From assembly GCA_934045905.1 (NCBI GenBank), contig OW203761.1:29686964-29750963 (forward strand): 64,000 nt of DNA. Reading direction: 5' to 3'. Both the position numbers and the translations under genes were made by a program. The notes beneath the pieces are model-generated. The model saw only the letters and a program-made list of their open reading frames with translations, searched no databases and was not told the DNA's origin. Numbering within the stretch: position 1 is the first letter of the stretch; every line of letters starts with the position of its first letter. This DNA is from Leuctra nigra. Lineage: Eukaryota; Arthropoda; Insecta; Plecoptera; Leuctridae. Of this stretch, positions 50,101-62,021 are shown in pieces.

Positions 50101-51830
50101 CGTCACGGCCGCTGAGTGACGACTGCTCCTTTACGTCGCCTCTTCTTAGTTATTCAAAGAGGGTTCTCAGCTAACGAGAAGGAAGTGTTCTTTTAGTTGC
50201 TAGGCTCTTATGACTATTCAATGACCCTCCAGAGTGACTTTTGGACATAATTAAGAGGTGGTACTTTCACGACGTAGAATTTTTTACTCTCCTCTGAACA
50301 AGGGTCCAACTTCTCTCTCCCTCTCTCTCTCTCTCTTTCCCTCCTTGTCTCTTCAGGGAAGGTCCAGACTTCTTTCTTATTCGCTTTGATTCATGATCCC
50401 ACGTGGACTTGAGGAGGACTGGAAACTACTTGCTGGTTAATAGCCTACCAAACTAACGATGAGGGGACGATCCATTCCAATCTCGCCGATTAGCAAGTCA
50501 CGTGGTGTGCTAGCGCGTCGCTGGTTGGTTAAGTCGTGGGGTGTGATATCTCTTAACTCATGTGTGAGAAAACACTTGCGACATGACCGTAATAATACAC
50601 GACTTTCAAACAGCTATAAAGATGTGAATTAAAATAGCTTTTAGTTTTTAGTAAATGAATATGAAGTATCTTGTTCTTCTCAGACTGCGACGATGAGTGA
50701 TGGTGAGCACCACATGCCAACATGTTGATATATGAAGAAATATAATGATATATTGATTATAGATATTCAGATACTTAAACCAGACTTCGAAAGTTTTTAA
50801 AAATAAAAATCCCACATCTGCCACCAATTGTAATATTGAAATAATTTTGAAATTAATAGTTTCAGTCAAATAAAAGTTGTACTTGCACTTGTAAAATGTT
50901 ATCACACTTAACATGATCTCATAGTTTTTATTCTTTGTGTATATGAGAAAATCATGTAATTTTTACAAATGGTGGCAGATGTAGGATTATAAATTTATCT
51001 ACTCTGTTTTAGCAATTTACATTTCAGATTTTTACAAGTCGGTTGAAATGTAAATTTACTCAATTTTATAAAAAAAAATTATAACCATCATATGCAAGCA
51101 ATCAATCCGATTTTTATAAAACTCTGAAATAAAGAGTTGTCAATAAACGCTACACATCGTATATTTCAACATACATTCAACTTGTGTGAAACCAGAAAAT
51201 TTAAAAAGGAACACCAAATACACCATTTAGCAAACAATCAAGAATCCCAACAGAATTTCGTCATTTCCTTGAAACTCTCCCCCAATCCCCTGCGGCAAGC
51301 ATCCGTGTAGAATGTAACATATTGCAATATTAAAGGTGGTTGTATAATAACTTTGGGTTATCAGATAAGTAGTGTGACATGCGTTATCGTGGCTCTCCGT
51401 TGACCACAGCGCTTCGACGTCCCTGCGGACATTGCTGGAACTTATCTGCCGCCCTTCTCCAATAGCCGAGTGAAATAATGTGAAATACGTCGGTGCTGCT
51501 AATTCCAGTGACTTCCCAACCTCTCTTGTGGGAACGAAATAGAAAGAATGGGAACACTGTTCGATTGTTTCACTATAGGGAACTACGGGACACTTGGGAA
51601 TCTCATGTGACGCTGACTAACTGTATTTTAGTAGACATTTGCGCTGGGGATAATTTAAGATATAAGCGCGTAAAAAATATTGTCAGTTTGTTTGTTGGTG
51701 GCATGAATTTAGACAATATACTGGGGGATAAATTGAGAAGGTGGTGATGCTGTTTTTTAAAGTGACCAAGAGTGTAAGACAATTTCAACATGCAACAATT
51801 CCAAGGCAATGCAACTATTGTAATTTCACA
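47135..51830. other. Non-coding stretch with purine tracts
   Basis: A CG-rich, GAGA-rich patch at 47450-47520, G-rich runs at 48127-48147 and 48311-48352, a CRE at about 48667, a CT repeat at about 50310-50345, and an inverted pair of the GGTGGCAGATGT motif (50812-50829 minus, 50970-50983 plus). A 48-nt stretch at 47590-47637 between CCTTGTGTTCCAG and GTCTTA resembles a small exon but nothing else supports it. No gene called. Confidence 0.4.
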
Positions 51831-52110
51831 TTGTATTTTGTAAGATAGGAGTTGGCCTAATTCAATAATATTGCAGTGAAATATAATGTAACTCAAAATT
51901 CAAAATAAATCGTGTAGAGTTCTTCAAGACATGTATCAAATTTAAAAAAAATCATAATGTGAATTAACATCGTAATATACGATACGATTAATATCGTATT
52001 TTGTACGATAGGAGTTGGTCTGATTCAAAAATATTGCAGTAAAATTAACATAAACTGAAAATTCAAATTAAATCGTGAAGAGTTCTCAAGACATGTATCA
52101 AAAGACATGT
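51831..52110 (+). repeat. Two-unit tandem duplication, period about 163 bp
   Basis: TTGTATTTTGTAAGATAGGA then GTTGG...ATTGCAGT...AAATCGTGTAGAGTTCTT...AAGACATGTATCA (51831-51940) is repeated with modest divergence at about 51994-52101. Inside the second unit AGACATGTATCA is itself duplicated (52089 and 52103). Confidence 0.75.
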
Positions 52111-52423
52111 ATCATAACATGATTTAAAACATAAAAATTTAAAAAAATTATCTACACGAAAGGGGATGAATCTGGTGGTTACACACGTTTTACAACTTAT
52201 AGTACGAATTTACAAAAATACATTTTAGTAGAAATACCTAGTATTTGGAAACCGAATTCAAAAGAATACAATTTAATGGTCCTTCTAGGGAAACATGTTC
52301 AGTTTCTAATTATGTGATTATGTGATTATCACACAGTGCACCAACTTGTTCAACGTAACTATAAATCTCCAAGAATCGAATTCTCGTCATCCGAGAAGCG
52401 ATGCAATTTGTAGCTAATTGAAA

Positions 52424-52528
52424 ATGTCCGCCGACAAAGTTGAAGCGGACGAATCTGCGACGAACTTTAGTTTACTTTCTGTCGTCTCAGAAATAAGTGA
52501 TAGAGTTGTGACGTCACGTAAAGAATAA
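52424..52528 (+). CDS. 34-codon ATG ORF next to a CRE/E-box cluster
   Basis: ATG at 52424 in a favourable A-rich context (GAAAATGTCC) opens MSADKVEADESATNFSLLSV and continues to a stop at 52526-52528. The first 25 residues have the polar, acidic look of a protein N-terminus, but the ORF is short, runs into the CRE, and no splice donor of quality was found. I do not recognise it. It may be chance. Confidence 0.15.
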   Translation: MSADKVEADESATNFSLLSVVSEISDRVVTSRKE

Positions 52529-52597
52529 AGACTCAAGTTTAGTAAGGAACGTGACGTCATTTGATGAAGACACACGTCACGTGATTGGTAGCACGTG
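52509..52597. promoter_or_regulatory. CRE / E-box / CCAAT cluster
   Basis: Two CREs TGACGTCA (52509-52516 and 52552-52559), two CACGTG E-boxes (52578-52583 and 52592-52597) and ATTGG between them (52584-52588) in 89 bp, in otherwise AT-rich DNA. Same grammar as 19976-20074. CCAAT lies on the minus strand, so a leftward start is possible. Function is inferred. Confidence 0.4.
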
Positions 52598-52846
52598 ACA
52601 CAATAAAACAAGAGAGAAGAGATAAAAACGACATCTTCTAATCAGCTTCCATTCTGTTCGGCTTCGAGATATGATACCTTCGATATTTATACAAATTAAG
52701 AAATGTCAAGTGTGGTGATGCTTTTATTGTAATATTTTAATTATGTTCATGATAATAATGATGAATTATACCATATTAACAGTACAAAAAGTTGCATGCT
52801 ACAACCCAAGAACCTAGGACTTACAACCTAGGAAGAAAATATTATT

Positions 52847-52966
52847 GGGCCGGTTTTTCAATAAGGACTTGATTGTCATGGCAACACCAATTGCATTCCT
52901 AGAATGACTACTAAGTAACTGTTAAATGTAACTACTAATTTAACCAAACTCTGAGAAACCAAACTT
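52847..52966. mobile_element. Second copy of the GGGCCRGT MITE-like element
   Basis: Starts GGGCCGGTTTTTCAATA and shares TGGCAACA and CATTCCTAGAATGACT in order with 13293-13425. Its right end (GAGAAACCAAACTTA) is only a diverged complement of the left end, so this copy is older or the boundary is uncertain. Confidence 0.55.
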
Positions 52967-55900
52967 AAGAACAGTTTAATCATGCTGACCATTTCCTTAA
53001 GTTTATATGTATAATTCTATTTCATGCTCTCACTACTTTTGGTGGCAGAGGTAGGCATATAGCTATTTTTAATGAATCGGTTCATCAGTATTTAAATAAA
53101 AATTTATATTTTGTCAGTGAACACAGATTATTCTTTCAGTTTTTACCTCACAGTTTGGTAAGAAATACAATATATTATCCTTGAAGAGAATCACCTTATG
53201 TTTCCTGGTGTGATGCCAATCTAGTCAATAAACTTTAGAACTAACTTCTAGACCAGCTGAGATATCGACAGTTTTAATCTAACAAACGATCTTTAAGGCC
53301 TAAAAATTGATTTAAAACGTGAGTGAAGCTAAACAATATAGTTCCCCCTCGCTGAGGTTCTGTCTTAAAAACCGGCTAGCGAAGGGTAGTTATGACGTGA
53401 AGTCACGAGTCTTTCATCTTTTCGTCGAGGCTTGGAAGTGATTATCACACAGCGCCGACTCGGGCAGACGCTATTGACAGTAAAGCCATGAGCAGAAAGT
53501 CAATAGCTCATCAACCTTAGAAGAACATGTTCGATTAGAGGAACAAGCGGATGGAAATGCTCAAACAAGAGAAGACGATCAACGAGCTGTTTAGAAAAAT
53601 CAAAGGACGTATTACACTGGAGAAAATTGGCAGATACTGAAACGTAATATCTACGAATAAAATAAAAACCTACACACATTCATTGAAAAATTAGGAAAAC
53701 ATTGAAATGTTGCGTCAACAATTTTATTTATTTACAATTGTTATCTCCTTTTAAGCTTCTAGTTACTAATTAGTATTTTTAAATGCTGATCATTTGAAAA
53801 CACATTTTGGCAACCTGCAATCAGCCAAATGTAATTTTGTTCAGTACTACATTAAAAAATGTGATGCACCTATAATGATTTCTAGACAGAACCTTTCATT
53901 ATACTTTTTAATATAATGTGAATGCTCGATTTATGTCATTATTGAATTTTAATTTAAAACTAAAGCTTGATACAAATCACCTATTTATTAGTTTATTTAA
54001 TTGTATAAAAAGAAGTATGAAGACATAACAATTTTATAAGTACCTAATTTCAAAATATAAATATTTCGGTAGATTAATTATTCCAGCTTTCAGGGCGTCA
54101 TTTTGCAATCTGCATTAAGAAATGTCCAGAGTAATACGCGCTTGTCAAGAATCTTCAGCGTTTGCCTGTTGGTAGTGACAGATTCCATCAGATAATCTTA
54201 ACTCAACAAACGTTCATTTATCATAGCTTTCCAAGCCACAGATTGAGGGTGTGAGAGGAACTTACCAAAATTCCGCAGTAAAGAATTAAAGCGTCTTTTA
54301 AAAATATGAAATTCACTGTAAAACGGGAAACTCAACTAGAAATGGCATCTTACTAATAGCAACTAATAGGTCATGAAATACAGTATTGATTTTCATCAGT
54401 ATTCAATGTGTGAGACATAATGTATGTTTTCAAAAAAAAGATTATAATAATAATAAAAAAAGCTATCTGAAAATTACGAAATGTCTCATATCATTTGTGC
54501 CAATTACTTCAATAGAGTGAACAATTTAATTCATGAGCAATCAGATTTATTCAAAAATTGAAAATGAGTAGGTTAGTGTTTTTAAAACTTTACAATATTG
54601 GCTATCAGAGTTTATATTTTTCATAAATGGTCACAACTACAGTTTATGAAAACATTGTACACCAATTTTAAGTTAACTTTTAAGATGTGTACTCATATTC
54701 TTGATTAATTGTTGGACGTTATTTGTTAACGGTTGATTGGCCAATGTTTTTTTCTTTGTACACGGTCTCGATTCTAAAAGTGTTTTATATTTTACAAAAC
54801 GTTTATTGCAGCAATATAAAGTCATGCCTTGCGAGAAGAAATTCCTTAAAAAAAAGTAACCGAAGCTATAACTCCCTGTTGTCCGTATTATTTGTGAGTT
54901 TGTGATTAATTAACGTTATATTGCTGTACGGGTAGAATCTAAATACCCAGTAGTCCTGTAATAATAGGTCTAGCTGCTGATATTACTTTCGAAGCTCGTA
55001 TTTCAGCCCGACGACGTCGGCAATGCTGCACTGCCACTGAATTAAAACCAGAAGCCTTCGTGTGTTTCACCGAAAACTCGAGCCGTTTGGGTGTCCAGGA
55101 TGAGGAAACGTGGGAGGAGGGGGGGAGGAGTAAAAAACAAAAATATTTCAATATGTTGGAGTTTAATCCCCTGGAAGTACTCATCTATTATACGTTTCTC
55201 ATAATCCTCATGGGGATTTCTGGGTAGTTCTAATTCATCCCTGGATGATTTTCACACTACTTAGTCTGTAAAAAAGAATCGCCACTTTGTCTCTTGCATT
55301 CTGAGTATGCTTCTTGCATTGAGACATTTTTACGACGTCGGGTAAATAATTGGTCAAAATAGAATATTTTGAGAAAGAATATTAAAAGCAGAATTATAAT
55401 ATGAGATATTTCGAACTGTATATCTTTTGTGCACCATACCATTCACCGCTCGCATTATGGAGAAAAAAGACCTATTGTCAATTATTCTTATTTATTTCAT
55501 GTCAATTATAGAGACTCAGTCAACTGTCAACCATCTCACGAAAATATTATGACTTCATTTACTTAGTAAATTCAGTACACCAGTTCATATCTCCACAGGA
55601 AACTTTTATCTCACCTATACGTTTCCCAGAGTGCTTTTGCTTGACCTATTTCCTCTTAGCATTTTCTAACGCAATAATCATACTCAATTGGTTTCTTGGG
55701 AACGGCGATGTCTTTTAATCTCACAAAAGTTAATGCTTCGAGACACCATTGCATGGCTCCCCGAGATACGCTATCTTCATTTCTCTCTACTAAACAGTGT
55801 CCGGCAAACACTCGATGGGACAACAGGAATGTCCGGCTTCTGTAATATACTAATCCTGTTCAACGAATGGGGGGAAACTAGGAACGTTTACCATCTATAA

Positions 55901-57884
55901 ATACTCGAGCTTGCCATCGTTAGGTTACAATTATTTACTTGGTCAAGTCAAGTCGGAGAGATCCGAATGCATGGTACCCGCGTATGTGATACGATGACCA
56001 TATACACCCCATCTCTCTCGGTCGCTGCTAACCTAAACCAAACCATAAATATATGATGCCGCTTTAATATCATGTGCCAGCTGGTCTAAATTGTTATGAA
56101 TGGGTTAAGAGGAGGCGGCAAACAACCTTTAACTAGTAATAGCCTACTGGAGTTGTGAGTGTGTTAGATTTATTTCCAGGCATTATCACAACCGACTGCA
56201 TACTCTGTACACTGTCTGTTTTACTGAATATACACATTAGAGTATTTAATTAATTGAAATAAATTTCAGTTATACTATTTTCACTGGTGAACAAGGTGTT
56301 TTCTATTGAACCAATATCTACCAATGAACAGCCGTGTAAAATTGATATTTAAATAATGGAATAATGATTGTTTGGTAAACATTTGCAAATACTCGCAGGA
56401 GCTTGAGATTGTTTAGTAAAATGAATAATAAACAGTTTTCAATCAATAGATTATTATCGGTTGTAGGATTATGAGACAAAGTGTAGAGATAGTAATGAAG
56501 ACGACTGAGCGAGGACATTCCTCAGATTTAGATTGCAGCATTTGACACTTCGAGAAGATTACAAGCTCCTTGACACGAAATAAAGTAGTTCCGAAAGACG
56601 TTAGCTGTGCGGTCATCAACCTGTCCATTCCACAAGACTCTTCTTCAGCTCCTACTCCCACACACACCATAACTTTGACAAAATCCATCCGTAAAAGTTT
56701 GATCGGTTATTTCTTTCTCTCATCTACAATCCGGACATGTGCGTCACATAGATCTCACATCTCCCATTCTTCTTCATCTTAGCCATTAGTTGGCTTCGGC
56801 GGGGCCTTCGTTCGCGTTCGTAACTGCCATATTTTCTCGCAAGTCTGAAAGTGATGGCTTTAATCGAAACTTTGCTAGCGGCGTCACAAATCAAGCAAAG
56901 GTTGACAGTGTCATTAAGGAATGGTGGCGGTTTGTCAGCTATAGATCACAGTTGGTAGAAAGCAATGTATCGTATCGAATAACTCTTAACCCTCCCCCTT
57001 AACCCCCACCCCCTCATAGCCACCCCCCTGAGTTGAGATTTCTTAAGCTATGATGGACGAGCATAATCTCACCAGCTTCAGCTTGCCTGTTGGTAACGTC
57101 AATCTTAAAAGTGGGATTTTTTCTCTCTTCTGTCAAGTTTCAACATTTATAAGCCGGTTGATATAAATGTGCTCGGTTTTTGGTGTTGATATATATGTTG
57201 AAGTTCTACTTTGAGATAGACTTATGGTTGACCCGATGTTATAAGAAGTTGAAGAGTTTGATGGTGTTACAGTGTCTTCACTCTTACAATCAAAATATGG
57301 CATGGATATGGAAACAAGGAAATTATCCCATCTGTCAAAAGAACAGTAGACGAAAAACAAAGAATTTATGAATACGTATTATTTTTGGTAAGAAAATCTC
57401 GTATTAGATATAACTCTGCTCTCTTAAACACCGAAATCTTCGAAACAATTAAATTATTTAGTAATGCAACTTATTGAAAACTTTATTTAAAACGGTAAAA
57501 CGGTATTCGAAAGACTTAAAAAAATGCGATAGCATCATCCGATGAAGTCAATGCTAACTCGTCATCTACCTCTAGTAGTTGAGCTCTGGTTTCATTGAAA
57601 ATAACAAGGATTGATTGTCAAGGAACCTGACCACCAGCAGTTGCTGTAACTATTTTAACAGTCTAAACGAGTTATAAAATAAAATTGTATGCTCTGCTTT
57701 CACATATATTACTCAATCACAAGCGACAAAGACACCAAATGAAGCAAAAGCAGAGCTTCTCCTTTGCTTCGATAACGTGCTAATAACTGACTTAATATTC
57801 ACAAATAAACAGTTTTAGTAGTCGCTCAAAGTGACTGTCTGGTTTGTGAACGGCGACCGCAGGTTTTGTCTTAATGCCATCACC
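52967..57884. other. AT-rich non-coding stretch
   Basis: One copy of the TTTGGTGGCAGAGGTAGG motif at 53037-53054. A C-rich tract at about 56990-57028. Short open frames without domains. No gene or RNA recognised. Confidence 0.45.
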
Positions 57885-57922
57885 GGCGTCGTCCGTCGGG
57901 GTGGCGTCGGCGTCGGCGTCGT
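57885..57922. repeat. Short GGCGTC array
   Basis: GGCGTCGTCCGTCGGGGTGG followed by three to four GGCGTC units: the complement of the GACGCC array type at 1834. The minus frame through it (57815-58054) reads TTPTPTPP and lies in a protein-like but unrecognised open frame of 79 codons. Confidence 0.7.
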
Positions 57923-58383
57923 TTTACCGCACCAAAGAGAATACTCGCAGTGTTTGATAAAGTCTTCACTAGGATAATGAACAGTGTCCAACATGATAAG
58001 CTTCTGGCGAAGCGAGGTTACTTTACTTGTGTCAGGATTAGAAGTAAGGGTCATTTTACAAATAATTCAAGACGAAACAAAGGGGTGGACTAAAAGGTGA
58101 ATAAAACCTTTGATGAATAATAGTTGATTGTAGAGTTTGTTGTCGTTTAGAAAGGAAAACATGGCTTTTACCTTAATAAAAAAAATCTACATGAGAATAG
58201 GACGTGATATTGTGCATAACTTGCAAGCAATCAACTTTTGTAACTCACTTGGCAATAAAGTTTTAGATATTAAGTATATTTGAATTCACACAAGTTAAAA
58301 AATCTTGGTTTTTATATATTATATTGATGCTTAAAAATTCCCAATATTTTACATTCAATTATTTGATGCATACGAGTAACTAC

Positions 58384-58570
58384 ATTTGGTGGCAGATAAA
58401 GGTAAATATTTTTAAGAACATGCTTAATCAGTATTCTTACTTTATCGTTATTTTTCGAACTTTCAAGTTCATGTTTTTAATTATATACATTATAATAATT
58501 ATTTTCAATTTAGTAACCGAAGAGAACATTATATTCTCACAACATTTGGTGGCAGAAGTAGGTACGTATT
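58384..58570 (+). repeat. Two nearby copies of the TTTGGTGGCAGA motif
   Basis: ACATTTGGTGGCAGATAAAG (58382-58401) and ACATTTGGTGGCAGAAGTAG (58542-58561), each followed by TATTTT and, about 20-30 nt on, CAGTATT. A looser third copy (AAAGGTGGGCATTTTT) follows at about 58653. The intervening sequence is too diverged to call a clean tandem repeat. The motif also occurs at 18048, 50812 (minus), 50970 and 53037. Confidence 0.55.
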
Positions 58571-61414
58571 TTCCTATTATTTATATCAGTATTTTATTCC
58601 GCTTTCAATTCTCTGACAATACAAGTGTCAGCAGTTTCTCTGCTTTCCATGACAAAGGTGGGCATTTTTGTTGTTCCCTCCATCCATGTTAGATAATGTC
58701 GGTTCAAGTTGTTCTAAAGCTTTATTGCCGTTGCGCACGAAGAAGTGGTGACTAAAGCATTAACTTCATGCATCAAATGATTTTACGCGCCACAAAGTTA
58801 GTCTTCTTACTTTAATTGTTTCGTGAAAAGCGAACAGTTCTGTCACATTCATCACCATTTTTATCCATCCAATTACTCTGGGATGTTACTCAGCGATTCC
58901 CAGCTGATATTTCTCAGGCTGGGAATAAGAGTCCTCTATTAGACACTCGCTTACCTAGTGAGTCTTGAGCTCGCATGCATTTCACTACTCGCTAAAGCTA
59001 TTTGATTTGTTGCCATAGTTAATTGAAATCCTGGGGCAATTACAAGTATGATGGCGGCCAGAACGAAGGAGTGAGGAAGAGAATAGTCGGAGAGAGGGGT
59101 GGAAGAGAGAAAGAAATAGGTTGGGTAAAGAGAGGGTGCGAGGGTTTGAAAGAGTGTGTGAAGTTGAATGCTAAGCCTGATTTACGTTTTTCTTCGAGAC
59201 AAATTTTAATGTTATTTCGAGTCACAAATTGTTTAAATAGCGCTATTGCTCACGGCGTTGACGCTAACTGAGGCTCATTAGAATCCACTGCGCAAGGCGA
59301 GAGCTGCGATATTTATTCATAATATTGAGATGAACTTCTCTTCCCCCTCGAGTTAAACCTCTCGCCACAGTAGCCGAGGAGTCGACACAGCAAATTAGTA
59401 AGCGATCGAATTGCGCGGAGAATTTACACAGAACGAGATGATAGAGCAGAAAAAGTAATTGGCTTGAGGTTATCATTTTCTTGAATATGCTCCCGAGCTG
59501 ACTTGAAATCATAAATTATATTAACTTAAGACCTGTTCGGGAATATTATTAGTATTCAAAGTTTCGAGGTTGGTTTTCCATCTCTGTGAAAGTTTCCCTG
59601 GTATTGCATTGACAGAATTGTTAAGAGATAGCGCGGATTCCCAAGAGTGTTTGCTGCCGGGCTCGCCGAACAATGGTTCAATAGCCGACGTTAATTTCCA
59701 AAGATCATCAACGAGTTGGAGCAAATCTCTCCGACTCGCGAGATTCCCTGATTATTCAACTAGGAAACTGCAAAGTGGAAGCGCCACCGAGCCAAAGTTA
59801 ACAATTGCCCGATTGCCTTTTGTCTGCATTAAACTCTCATTCGTCATTCGAAAATTGCCTGCTTGCTTGCGCTTTTCTAAAATGCTCGAAATCAGAATTT
59901 ACCAATTGAGCACATCTTCAAATGAGCCAGAACGATTTATGATCATAATAATATTGAAGTTAGTCGAAAGATTTCACACGAAGTTCTTCGCAAGTTCCAA
60001 TCCTCTTACAAGGTTCTGTGTCCAACCGAACCACTTCTATAAAACGATAATCATACTTAATGATTATTGGAGGAATGCTCGCAATGCCATTCACAGAAAA
60101 CAAAGTGGGAATCGAAGCATCGAGGCATAACTATGAGCCTGGCTATGAAACAAATCATGGGGAATAGAATTGGTTGCAGCATTCGACATCCCCATCTCCT
60201 AGAAATATAATGTCTGCGTATACAATGACGAATAAAATAATACCGAGCAATATAGCCCACGTACAATTGTCATATCTCGGAGAGTATATAGTTCGAGCGA
60301 GAGAGAAAGCAATACAAGAGTTGTGTGTAGATGAGTGAGAAGGGAGATGCAGAAGAAAAGAGTCCACAACGTAATCGTAAGTGACGAGGACAGAATTTGT
60401 CGTTTGTTTGCTGCGTGTCCCGTGTTTCGTAATATCGCTGTGTGAAGAGGGGGTTGGGGGGGAGGGGGAGGACGTAGAAAGATGCCGTGGAAGAAAAGAC
60501 GGGACGAAGACTTGATATGTGTATATGAGAAGTTATAAGGATGGGAAGGCAGGGGATTCCCGCTGCCTCCCCACTTGGTAACATGGAAACCGCGGTAGAA
60601 GCCCCCTAGCGACCTCCCTTCAAACCGCGACGTGACAACCAGGCGTCGAAATCGCGCCCATTTCTACGCCAGTCAGGGAACTAACTGAAGACCCCCTTTA
60701 CCAAAAGGAATCTCCTTGTAAGAGATGCGCACTGGGGGTGGTGGGGGGATGGGGGTTGTACCTACACATGCAGCCGACCGCACAAATACCGAACTAGCGT
60801 CGTCCGTCAGTCAATACTCTTACATGTTTGATGTCGATGGGAGTTTTTGATAGGATTTGACATGATTAATGGTCCAATCGACAGATAGACATTGATATCC
60901 TACATGTTTCAGTGAGTTCGACAATAAACTGATCGAATTACGAGTGATTTGGCGAGTTCAGAATTGAGTTGACACAAGAGTGCGCTCACACCTCCGTCAC
61001 TTATCAAACACGAATTTAATCGCGCATAGTTCAATGTATCTATATGATATAACAACGCCTTTCTTGCCATGTATTACTATTTAAAATAGATGTTGGAGTG
61101 GATCAACAGATTTTTTTTTAACTTTCTTCATGTATCAATTTTAATTTCAATACGATTGCTTTTCTTAGAGCCTGACACTTTACATTCGCCTCATGGGCTA
61201 AGCTGTCGATTTGTCGAATAATTTAAATTTATAAGTTCTTAGAGATAATGCATAATAGTTATATTCTAAAATGTATCCACACACTAAATAATTAGGTACC
61301 ATAAAGCTTGCCAGGTTTAAGCTCCTCCGTTGTACATACATGGATATAAATGTACAGTTTAACAATACGCATGGATACATTGGAGTCAAATATACTGTGT
61401 AATTCATTTAACTA
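58571..61414. other. Non-coding stretch
   Basis: Includes the longest open frame of the window (59570-60130, plus), which begins at TTG, has its first ATG only near residue 105 and shows no domain, so it is not called. ATTCCCAGC/GCTGGGAAT form a 9-bp hairpin at 58896-58926. G-rich runs with quadruplex potential lie at 60448-60470 and 60734-60758. The block 59250-60130 is moderately GC-rich and could be regulatory. Confidence 0.4.
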
Positions 61415-61790
61415 GGAAAACGCTCTGAGTAACGCGTTGATGAGCGAGCACGGATACACGCAACACCTCGAACCGAAATTATGTCTATCGAAAATGTCAT
61501 TAAAAGCCAATAATTCTTGAATTTCGTCACAGACTTGTATAAATATCTCCAAAATTTCCAAAAATATTGGTCCCAATAACCTTGCTAAGTTTTAAGTTGA
61601 TCGATTAAACCTTTGATTGAACGGTTCATTGTTAAGTTTCAAAAATCACATGATATCCTTCAAACAATATACCTGGGACCACTCATATGATATGATAAAC
61701 TTTTGAAAATAACTACAAATTAGACTGAAAATTGGCAAAAATACCTTAAATGTTGCAACCAATTACCATGCGAAGTTTTTAGTTGGTCGG

Positions 61791-62021
61791 TCAATCGGCA
61801 ATACCCGCTGCACGAGAGCGGGTATTGCGTTGATTATTTGAGTATCTCCTTGCAGCAGTCTGGTCGGGGGTCTCTTTGCTCCTTGATGCTTTATTATTAA
61901 CGACATTTTGTTTCAACCTTTTAGATTTAGCTTCGTCAGTTTCTTGATCTTCAATTTCACGCAGACGCTTTTTCGCCTTTATGGCTTTCATTCTAGCAGA
62001 AGTCTTTCCATTTTTCGGCAT
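61791..62021 (-). pseudogene. STPR-like repeat protein fragment carried by R2
   Basis: A true ATG start (MPKNGKTSARMKAIKAKKRL) and 76 residues, strongly basic. Two units align at exactly 23 residues: ETDEAKSKRLKQNVVNNK and ETPDQTAARRYSNNQRNT are their openings. A 23-residue period with ET(P/D)(D/E)Q..ARR..N..R..SRA is the hallmark of STPR (score-and-three peptide repeat) DNA-binding domains, known from silkworm FPBP-type proteins and from many arthropod transposon-linked ORFs. The frame stops after RSRAAGIAD, where the third unit should begin, inside a perfect 12-bp hairpin, so I read it as truncated. The likely role in the intact element is DNA binding; this is inferred from the family. Confidence 0.6.
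61798..61828. repeat. Perfect 12-bp hairpin at the break of the STPR-like ORF
   Basis: GCAATACCCGCT (61798-61809) pairs exactly with AGCGGGTATTGC (61817-61828) around a 7-nt loop. It overlaps the last codons of the ORF. It may mark the junction of an internal deletion, or be a functional palindrome of the element. Confidence 0.75.

Noticed and set aside
58324..58692. 122-codon hydrophobic frame
   Set aside because: Translated AT-rich DNA across the TTTGGTGGCAGA motif copies; hydrophobicity comes from base composition.
59570..60130. Longest open frame of the window (186 codons)
   Set aside because: It starts at TTG, the first ATG is near residue 105, composition drifts to Ile/Lys-rich and no domain or splice context supports it.
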